The position numbers and the translations under genes are program-made. A stretch of DNA of 14,172 nucleotides. It comes from Sphingomonadaceae bacterium. Its GTDB lineage: Bacteria > Pseudomonadota > Alphaproteobacteria > Sphingomonadales > Sphingomonadaceae. Where the stretch lies: positions 1 to 14,172 of the forward strand of contig JACDGO010000018.1 in NCBI GenBank assembly GCA_013821585.1, read 5' to 3'. Every line of letters starts with the position of its first letter. The stretch's first letter is position 1. Shown piece after piece: positions 6,904 to 13,128 of this stretch. The notes below the pieces were generated by a model, which worked only from the letters and a program-made list of their open reading frames with translations, had not been told where the DNA came from and made no database searches.

Positions 6904-8094
6904 TCAACCGCTGGCCGCAGCGACCGCTGCTTGGGGCACCAGTGCACCGAACAACCGCTCGATATCGTCCCAGAGATCGCCGACGTCCTCCAGGCCTATG
7001 CTCAGTCGCAGAATGGCGCCCTCCTCCGTCCAGGGCTTCACGACGCGCTCGTTCTTGACCGACATCGGCGCCACCAGGCTTCGTGTGCCGCCCCAAGAGG
7101 CGCCAATCGCGAAGATCTTCATCGACGAGAGCGCCGCCTCGAGCAGCGGTTCGGTCTCCGGCTTCAGCACGACGCTGAACACACCGGTCGCGCCAGCAAA
7201 ATCGCGTTTCCAGAATTCCGCGCCGGGACAGGAGGAAAGCGTTGGGTGCAGGACGCGCTCGACGCCTGGCAACCCGTCAATCCGCTGCGCGAATTCCGCA
7301 GCGACGCGGCTGATATGCGCCAAGCGAACGCCCATCGTCTCCAGCCCGCGCAACGCCAATTGGCAATCGTCCGGTGAGACGCCAATACCGATCATGCGCA
7401 TCGTATCCTTTAACGGACGATGGAGCGCGACGTCCGCGACCGAGATCGATCCCAGCAACAGATCGGAATGACCGCCGATATATTTGGTGAGCGCATCCAT
7501 CGAGAAATCGACGCCATGCGCCAGCGGCTTGAACAGCAGCGGCGTGGCCCACGTATTGTCACAACCGGTCAGCACGCCGCGGGCCTTTGCGGCAGCAGTG
7601 ATCGCCGGAATGTCCTGAAATTCCATCGTCGTGGAACCCGGTGACTCCATCCAGACAAGCTTTGTCCTATCGTCGATCAGTTCGCCGATACCGCCGCCGA
7701 TCAGCGGATCGTAAACCTCGTGATCGATGCCACGCTCAGCCAGATAGTTGAGGCAAAAGCCGCGAACCGGCGGATAGGCCGTGTCGGGGATCAGCACTTT
7801 GTCGCCGGGCTTGAGCACAGTCAGGAAAACCACGGTGATCGCGCATTGTCCGGACGGTGTTATGATCGTGCGTTCGGCCCCTTCGATCGCCGAAAGCTGT
7901 GCCTCCAGAGTCCGGGTGGTCGGGGTACCGTGCAAGCCATAGGTATAACCGTCAGGCCCGCGATATTTGCGCGCTGTATAGGCAGCTGCATCGTCGAAAA
8001 CGATCGTGGATGCACGATAGGTCGGCACGGCTAGACTCTGAAAGCCCTCGTGCGACACCTCTGGGTGGTGCACGACGCGCGATCGATCCTTCAT
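6904..8094 (-). CDS. metC: Cystathionine beta-lyase-like PLP enzyme (C-S lyase)
   Basis: This is a 396-residue enzyme of the Cys/Met-metabolism PLP family, of the MetC kind. MetC cleaves cystathionine, and often other S-conjugates of cysteine, to a thiol, pyruvate and ammonia. Visible motifs are YGLHGTPTTRTLE (52-64), the cofactor phosphate site SGQCAI (81-86), SPGSTTMEFQD (151-161), D179 in CDNTWATP that binds the pyridine nitrogen, the PLP lysine K204 in LTKYIGGHSDLL, and the MetC-type ASWGG followed by the substrate-carboxylate Arg region (TRSLV). All look intact. The ATG at 8094 has GAGGGAG about 5 bases upstream. It is the first gene of the unit with aapJQMP and has a promoter block shared with the TonB receptor. 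That context suggests it processes an imported sulfur amino acid rather than serving methionine synthesis. The exact substrate is open. Confidence 0.9.
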   Translation of the reverse strand: MKDRSRVVHHPEVSHEGFQSLAVPTYRASTIVFDDAAAYTARKYRGPDGYTYGLHGTPTTRTLEAQLSAIEGAERTIITPSGQCAITVVFLTVLKPGDKVLIPDTAYPPVRGFCLNYLAERGIDHEVYDPLIGGGIGELIDDRTKLVWMESPGSTTMEFQDIPAITAAAKARGVLTGCDNTWATPLLFKPLAHGVDFSMDALTKYIGGHSDLLLGSISVADVALHRPLKDTMRMIGIGVSPDDCQLALRGLETMGVRLAHISRVAAEFAQRIDGLPGVERVLHPTLSSCPGAEFWKRDFAGATGVFSVVLKPETEPLLEAALSSMKIFAIGASWGGTRSLVAPMSVKNERVVKPWTEEGAILRLSIGLEDVGDLWDDIERLFGALVPQAAVAAASG

Positions 8095-8138
8095 TGAAAC
8101 TCCCTCACAATTTATTCGGCAATTCTGCCGCCGCAGCT

Positions 8139-8189
8139 ATAGAAGTTCAATTGTGATTGCCGCACGACTCGATGCCTAAATATTATAGG
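8139..8189 (-). promoter_or_regulatory. Promoter/operator block upstream of metC, shared with the TonB receptor
   Basis: Read on the minus strand from 8189, this block holds CCTATAATATT, then TCGTGCG, then CAATTGAACTTCTAT. It matches 9116-9166 at 37 of 51 positions without a gap. TTGAAC (8150-8145) is a possible -35 box and CAGAAT 17 bases later (8127-8122) a weak -10, which would start the transcript about 20 bases before the metC ATG. A T-N11-A site (T at 8185, A at 8173) centres near -64, where LysR-type regulators usually bind. It overlaps the lysR stop codon. Confidence 0.65.
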
Positions 8190-9091
8190 TTATCGTCGGT
8201 ACCGCCCGATCCCGATCGCAGCGCCTCATGCAGCGCTCGCGTAAAATCGCGCACGAGCCGCGCGCGCTGCGCATCCGGGCGGAATAGAATATAGGCTTTG
8301 AAATAGACCGCCGGCTCGAATGGGCGCACGATTAACCCACGTTCCTGAAAACCGTCGGCGGCGGCAGGGTTGACCAAGCCGATTCCGGCGCCCGCCAGTG
8401 CCAAGGCGCAGATTGTCGCGGAATTTGGTGTTTCCACCACGATCTGCGGCCTCACCCCGGCCGCTTCGAACGCCTCGTTCATGCGGGATCGGGCGCGGTC
8501 TTCCGGTGCCAGCGCGAGAAACGCCATGCCATCCAAATCGCGGGCATGGATGCGTTCCCGCTCGGCGAGCGGATGATCGGCCGGAATCGCGCAGACAGCG
8601 CGGAAACTGGCGAAGACACTATGATCAACGCCGGACAGATCAACCTCGTCGGCAGCAAGACCGATATCAAACTGCCGGTTCATCACCAGATCCCGCACCG
8701 TTGCCGAAGAGGCGATATTCAACGTGATGGCAATCTGGGGATTGCCGATCCGGAATTGCCGCACCGCGCGCGCGACCAAAGTTGATCCGAGCGCGGCGAG
8801 GCTTGCGACATGAACGGTGCCCGAACCGAAGTCGCGGATACGGGCGGCTGCCGCGCGTAGGCTGTCGAGCCCAACAAAGCTGGTCGTCACGTCGGCGAAG
8901 AAGAGTTGCCCTTCCGGTGTCGGCACCAGCCGGCCCTTCACCCGGTCGAACAGGTCAAATCCGGCGCGCAGCTCTAACTCGGCAATCGCACGACTGACAG
9001 CCGGCTGCGTGATGCCCAGCAACTCGGCAGCGCGCGACGCCGATCCGCTGACCATTACAGCGCGAAAAATCTCTAGCTGCCGAAAGTTCAC
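8183..9091 (-). CDS. LysR-family transcriptional regulator
   Basis: This is a 302-residue regulator with an N-terminal winged helix-turn-helix (about residues 1-60, NFRQLEIFRAVMVSGSAS followed by ITQPAVSRAIAELE) and a LysR substrate-binding domain to the end. Its pattern (VNxRxxEIFxAVM at the start, and VVETPNSATICALALAGAG followed by GLVNPAAA in the effector domain) resembles E. coli LysR and NocR/OccR, which sense amino acids or opines. That suggests an amino-acid-like inducer. The start is taken as GTG at 9091, since GGAGG lies 5 bases upstream (9098-9102); a TTG at 9103 would place that ribosome-binding site inside the gene. It is divergent from the TonB receptor gene and precedes metC by 88 bases. 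The shared operator blocks suggest it controls both neighbours and probably itself. Confidence 0.93.
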   Translation of the reverse strand: MNFRQLEIFRAVMVSGSASRAAELLGITQPAVSRAIAELELRAGFDLFDRVKGRLVPTPEGQLFFADVTTSFVGLDSLRAAAARIRDFGSGTVHVASLAALGSTLVARAVRQFRIGNPQIAITLNIASSATVRDLVMNRQFDIGLAADEVDLSGVDHSVFASFRAVCAIPADHPLAERERIHARDLDGMAFLALAPEDRARSRMNEAFEAAGVRPQIVVETPNSATICALALAGAGIGLVNPAAADGFQERGLIVRPFEPAVYFKAYILFRPDAQRARLVRDFTRALHEALRSGSGGTDDNL

Positions 9092-9115
9092 TGCCGCCTC
9101 CAAACGTAGATCGAC

Positions 9116-9166
9116 CCTATAACATTAAAGTATAGACTCGTGCGTTTTGATCAATTGAATTTCTAT
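9116..9166 (+). promoter_or_regulatory. Promoter/operator block upstream of the TonB receptor, shared with metC
   Basis: The block begins CCTATAACATT and contains the dyad CTATA-N9-TATAG (9117-9135) with a T-N11-A site (T 9120, A 9132). TCGTGCG follows at 9138-9144 and CAATTGAATTTCTAT at 9152-9166. TTGAAT (9155-9160) with ATGATA 17 bases later (9178-9183) is a candidate sigma-70-type promoter, leaving an untranslated leader of about 80 bases. The dyad is centred near -64 relative to that promoter and only about 35 bases upstream of the lysR GTG, so one protein could control both directions. Operator function is inferred. Confidence 0.65.
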
Positions 9167-9270
9167 TCGATCGGGCGATGATAACCCACACTCAAGCCCA
9201 TCAGTCCCGATAGCGTCATGCAAACTTAAGACGGGTTTCATGGTGAGCTGGGGCGACCAAGGGGGTAATA

Positions 9271-11901
9271 ATGTTCGATAATAATCGCGCCAAACGTCTT
9301 CTCGCTCTGTCCGCTTCGACAGTGTCGATTGTTTTGGCCAGCGCGAACGTCCAGGCGCAGACGCTGCCTGCCAGCAATTCCTCGGATGCGACCAGGCCGA
9401 CATCGGATAACGACATCGTCGTTACCGGCAGCCGGTTCGGAGACCGGACCGCTACGGCTTCCCCCACGCCGATCGATTCCATCGGTGCCGATCAGCTGGC
9501 GCATAGCGGCGCGGTCGATCTGCAATCGATGCTCAAGGTCGCGGTGCCGACATTTAGCATTCCCCGCCCCTCGGCGGCGGGCGTTTCCGATTTTCTCCAG
9601 TCTCCAACGCTACGGGGTCTATCGACCGGCGATCTGTTGTTGCTGATCAATGGCAAGCGCCGGCACACCAACAGCGATCTCAATACCAACAACCAGATCG
9701 GACGCGGTGATGTCGCCTACGATTTCTCCGCCATTCCCGCCTCGGCAATCAAGCGCATAGAGGTTTTGCGCGACGGCGCCGCCGCCCAATACGGTTCAGA
9801 CGCGATCGCCGGTGTCACGAACCTCGTGCTGGACGACAGTGTCGGCTATCTCGCGCAAGGGGAGTTCGGCAAGACTGCCCACGGTGACGGTGCGCATTAT
9901 CAGCTCGATCTCGGTGCGGGTTTCGCGCTCGGTGACGGCGGCAGCCTGCGCATCACCGGTCAATACATCGACCACCATCATACCGACCGGGCGCAACCCG
10001 ATACGCGGCAGCAATATTTCGGGTCCAACGGCACGAAGCTTCCTTCGGGAAATTTCGGCTCGGGCACCGGCCTGACCCCGCCGAACGGCACGCTCGACCC
10101 CAGGGAGGCGACGTTCAACCGCGACATCTGGGTATTCGGAGAGCCCGATTATACCAACAAGACCATTTTCGCCAATTTCAAGCTTCCGGTATCGTCGTCG
10201 GTCACGCTGTACAGCTTTGGCGGCTATAATTATCTGCGGGGGACCTCCTACAATTTCCTCCGCCGCTCCGGTCAGGACGAAACGGTCCGTTCGCTCCATC
10301 CCGACGGTTTTTTGCCGATCAATCTCGTTCGCCTGGAAAATTATTCCGGAGCGCTCGGCATCAAGGGCGACGATCTGGCCGGGTTTGGCTGGGATCTGTC
10401 GTCGGTCTACGGTGTCAGCACGTCCAAGCAATCCAACATCAATTCGGACAACGTGTCGCTGGGCAACGCCAGTCCGCTCGATTTCTACCGCGGCGCCGAA
10501 CGCTTCCGGCAATGGACCAACAATCTCGACATCACGCGCAGCATTCCAATGGCCGATGGCGCGCCGATCAAGATCGCCTTTGGTGCTGAATATCGTCGCG
10601 AATGGTATCGTTTGATCGCGGGCGATCCGGCCAGCTATGTCAATGGCGGCATTCCCATCCTCGACGGGCCGAACGCCGGCAAGGTCGCGCCGGTCGGATC
10701 GCAACCGGCGCCGGGGATTACGCCGGCCAACGCGATCAGCGGATCGCGCGATTCGGAAGCGATATATGCCGAGATTGAAAAGACCTTTTTCGGCCGCCTG
10801 CTGCTTGATGGGGCAATCCGGCACGAGCATTTCAGCGATTTCGGCAATACCACGAATTACAAAATTGCCAGCAGGTTGCAGATCGCCAAACCGTTCGCCA
10901 TCCGGGCATCCTATGGCACCGGCTTTCGCGCCCCGGCGCTGGCGCAGATCATCTTCAACTCGTCGACCACCAATTTCCTCAACGGTCAGCCGGTGGCGAT
11001 TCGCGTGATTTCGGTCAACGATCCGATCGCCCCGCTGGTCGGGGCGCCGTTGCTAAAGCCCGAGAAGTCGCGTGATCTGACCGCCGGTGGCGTGCTGAAG
11101 TTCGGCGCATTCTCGGCATCGTTGGACTGGTATCAGCTGAAACTGCGCGACCGACTGGCGCTCTCGTCGGCCTTTTCCGGCACGGCGCTGACCAATTATC
11201 TCACTGCGAACGGCTTTCCGGGCATCAGTTCGGTATCGTTCGTGACGAACGGTGTCGACACCACCACGCGCGGCGTCGATATCACCGCCTCCTATCATCA
11301 TGGCCTTGGCGGACTGGGCGAGCTGGCGGCGACGTTCGCGGCCAATTTCAACAAGAGTCGGATCGATCGAATCGCCGGCACGCCGGCGCCGCTCGCGGCT
11401 CTCGGCATCACCACGCCGCTGGAGGATCTGACCAACCAGGTTCGGCTGACCGAAAGCGCGCCAAAGAACAAGATCGCGCTCGACCTGACCTGGACCAAGG
11501 ATCGGTTCCACCTCTCTCTGGTCAACACGCGCTACGGCAAGGTGTCGCAGGTCGCGTTGACCAACAAGACGCCGGCCCAGGTCGCGGTGTTGACACCGGG
11601 GTATGACGTTACCCTAGTCCCCGCTGCCAACGGCGTGAATTCGGATATCATCCAGGCCTTCCGCGCCGACATCGTGACCGATCTGGAAGCATCCTATGAC
11701 GTTACCGATGCGATACGACTGTCGGTGGGGGCGAACAATGTGTTCGACGTCTTCCCCGACAAGCAGATTGCATCGACTGTCGCGTCGGTCGCCGCCGGGA
11801 CCAATGGCGCCGACAATAACGGCGTCTTCCCCTACGCCTATATCGCTCCCTACGGAACATCCGGGCGGTTCCTCTACGTCAAAGCCAGCGTCCGCTTCTG
11901 A
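9271..11901 (+). CDS. TonB-dependent outer-membrane receptor
   Basis: This is an 876-residue TonB-dependent transporter that takes up ligands too large or scarce for porins, powered by TonB-ExbBD. The signal peptide is residues 1-29 (cut after NVQA). The TonB box lies in NDIVVTGSR (47-55). The plug domain spans about 63-190 and has the usual LRGLSTGDLLLLINGKR (114-130), IKRIEVLRDGAAAQYGSDAI (160-179) and GVTNLV segments. The rest is a 22-strand-type barrel ending in the outer-membrane signal YVKASVRF with terminal Phe. The start at 9271 has AGGGGG about 7 bases upstream. The DUF4198 gene follows 30 bases later and is probably co-transcribed. The ligand is not evident. Context (amino-acid importer and C-S lyase under a shared control block, DUF4198 partner) points to an amino-acid-like or metal-complexed compound. 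Confidence 0.95.
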   Translation: MFDNNRAKRLLALSASTVSIVLASANVQAQTLPASNSSDATRPTSDNDIVVTGSRFGDRTATASPTPIDSIGADQLAHSGAVDLQSMLKVAVPTFSIPRPSAAGVSDFLQSPTLRGLSTGDLLLLINGKRRHTNSDLNTNNQIGRGDVAYDFSAIPASAIKRIEVLRDGAAAQYGSDAIAGVTNLVLDDSVGYLAQGEFGKTAHGDGAHYQLDLGAGFALGDGGSLRITGQYIDHHHTDRAQPDTRQQYFGSNGTKLPSGNFGSGTGLTPPNGTLDPREATFNRDIWVFGEPDYTNKTIFANFKLPVSSSVTLYSFGGYNYLRGTSYNFLRRSGQDETVRSLHPDGFLPINLVRLENYSGALGIKGDDLAGFGWDLSSVYGVSTSKQSNINSDNVSLGNASPLDFYRGAERFRQWTNNLDITRSIPMADGAPIKIAFGAEYRREWYRLIAGDPASYVNGGIPILDGPNAGKVAPVGSQPAPGITPANAISGSRDSEAIYAEIEKTFFGRLLLDGAIRHEHFSDFGNTTNYKIASRLQIAKPFAIRASYGTGFRAPALAQIIFNSSTTNFLNGQPVAIRVISVNDPIAPLVGAPLLKPEKSRDLTAGGVLKFGAFSASLDWYQLKLRDRLALSSAFSGTALTNYLTANGFPGISSVSFVTNGVDTTTRGVDITASYHHGLGGLGELAATFAANFNKSRIDRIAGTPAPLAALGITTPLEDLTNQVRLTESAPKNKIALDLTWTKDRFHLSLVNTRYGKVSQVALTNKTPAQVAVLTPGYDVTLVPAANGVNSDIIQAFRADIVTDLEASYDVTDAIRLSVGANNVFDVFPDKQIASTVASVAAGTNGADNNGVFPYAYIAPYGTSGRFLYVKASVRF

Positions 11902-11931
11902 GCGGCGATAAATCATGAAAAGGAGATTTCC

Positions 11932-12717
11932 ATGCTCGACCCACCTCGCCGCCGCCGTCTCTTGCTTGCCTGCGGGCTGGCGACTTGTGCCGCGTCACTG
12001 CCGCTCTCCCCGCTCGACGCGCACGATATCTGGATCGTCAGCAACGCGCCGGGCACAGAGACGTCCGCCGAAATCGTGTTTGGCGATCTAATTGGCCCGT
12101 CGCTCGCCGACGTGAAGCGGATCGTCTCGTTCGATCTCGTCACCACAGCGGGCAGGACCGATCTTCGCCCGCTGCTCGCCGAGGCGAAGAGCAACGGCCA
12201 TCCGGTGCTGAAGACCAAGCCGTTCGCGGCGGTGCCGGGAGCGTTGGTCGCGGTGACATATGACAACGGCTTCTGGGTACGCCTGCCGCAGGACAAGCTA
12301 GAGACGAATACTAACCCATTGCTAGCGCCCAACGCTGAGGACCCGCACTGGACAGTCAAATGGGGAAAGGAACTGCTCGGCCCCGGCGCCTACCGCATGC
12401 TCCTCAACACCCGGCTAGAACTGATCGCTATGAAGGATCCGTTTTCGGCAAAAGCGGGCTCCAAGCTGCCGGTAAAGGTCATGCTTGACGGCAAGCCTTT
12501 GGCTGGGGCCGATATTGCATATACTGACGGAATTGAGCCGCTCCCTGATCCCAAACAACCCGTGGCGAAGTCCGGTGCCGACGGGATCGCCCAGGTGCCC
12601 GTGCCCAGGGCTGGGCCGGTCCTGCTGACTACCGACCTCATGGCTCCGGCGGCGCATCCATCATTGGCGAAGCAAGATCACCTCTACGCCTCGATAGCCT
12701 ACGACACATCGCACTGA
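11932..12717 (+). CDS. DUF4198 (NikK-like) periplasmic protein
   Basis: This 261-residue exported protein fits the DUF4198 family (Pfam title: nickel uptake substrate-specific transmembrane region), whose members accompany metal importers and TonB receptors. The N-terminus has a run of Arg (RRRRLLLACG) and a hydrophobic stretch, which could be a Sec or Tat signal. Cleavage after LDA (residue 30) would leave His31 first, in HDIWIV. This is the family's typical start and may bind metal. A beta-rich first domain (about 31-165) is followed by an Ig/carboxypeptidase-regulatory-like domain (about 168-261; KLPVKVMLDGKPLAGADIAY). The ATG at 11932 has AGGAG 8 bases upstream. It follows the receptor gene closely and probably assists it at the periplasmic face. 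The metal link is from family knowledge; the substrate is unproven. Confidence 0.82.
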   Translation: MLDPPRRRRLLLACGLATCAASLPLSPLDAHDIWIVSNAPGTETSAEIVFGDLIGPSLADVKRIVSFDLVTTAGRTDLRPLLAEAKSNGHPVLKTKPFAAVPGALVAVTYDNGFWVRLPQDKLETNTNPLLAPNAEDPHWTVKWGKELLGPGAYRMLLNTRLELIAMKDPFSAKAGSKLPVKVMLDGKPLAGADIAYTDGIEPLPDPKQPVAKSGADGIAQVPVPRAGPVLLTTDLMAPAAHPSLAKQDHLYASIAYDTSH

Positions 12718-12724
12718 TTTTTGT

Positions 12725-12755
12725 CGGCCGCTGATCGGTCGAGAATCAGCGGCCG
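12725..12755 (+). terminator. Strong hairpin after the DUF4198 gene (possible terminator)
   Basis: CGGCCGCTGAT (12725-12735) pairs perfectly with ATCAGCGGCCG (12745-12755) around a 9-base loop, starting 8 bases after the DUF4198 stop. The stem is 11 pairs and GC-rich. A T-run (12717-12722 area) lies before the hairpin rather than after it, so this is not a standard U-tailed terminator on the plus strand. It may end or stabilise the receptor transcript. Confidence 0.5.
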
Positions 12756-12876
12756 CATTCCTCGAAATGACCAGCATCGATTCGCCGACGCGGCGACGAG
12801 GGAGAGAACCGACCGAGGCTCTTGTATGGCGCCGCAAATTTACTTTGGTCGGCGTGGCAAGGGAGCAGGCACTACC

Positions 12877-13116
12877 ATGCACAAAGTTGATCTGATTGCG
12901 CTGACCGCCGATATCGTCGTCGCGCATGTCGCGAATAGCAGCGTCGCTATCAGCGACATCGGCAACCTCGTTCCGCGTATCCATGAAGCGCTCGCGACTC
13001 TCGGCAGAGAAGGCCCAGCGCTTGCCGCGCGCGCACCGGCTGTGTCGATCCGCGCGTCGGTCCGTGCCGACGATCTCGTCTGCCTCGAAGACGGCAAGCG
13101 TGTGGCGTTGCTAAGC
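12877..13116 (+). pseudogene. mucR: mucR/ros-type regulator, truncated
   Basis: Eighty codons match the N-terminal part of MucR/Ros, a zinc-finger regulator of exopolysaccharide, motility and cell-cycle genes in alphaproteobacteria. The fit is clear in ALTADIVVAHVANSSVAISD, in the IHEALATLG helix, and in DDLVCLEDGKRV, where C69 is the first zinc ligand. Normal proteins are about 140-150 residues and go on with a KRH-type helix, His ligands and a basic tail. Here the match fails after VALLS (13116) and the sequence turns into a T-run and the IS1595-like element. The DNA-binding half is absent and does not reappear before the window ends. The ATG at 12877 has GGGAG upstream with long spacing (about 11). 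Reading on in frame gives an unrelated tail to 13242, so any product would be non-functional. Confidence 0.82.
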
Positions 13117-13128
13117 CTCATTTTTTTT

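Noticed and set aside
5781..7058. Long plus-strand open frame (425 codons) opposite aapJ
   Set aside because: It lies antisense to a clear lipoprotein gene and part of the metC-like gene, its translation is Arg/Ala/His-rich with no recognisable domain, and it is explained by the high GC of the opposite strand.
9184..9270. Possible riboswitch in the leader of the TonB receptor gene
   Set aside because: The leader of about 80 bases shows no cobalamin, SAM or other riboswitch core and no strong stem near the ribosome-binding site.
9796..10830. Minus-strand open frame (344 codons) opposite the TonB receptor
   Set aside because: It is antisense to the barrel region of a well-supported receptor and has low-complexity, charge-rich translation without any family motif.
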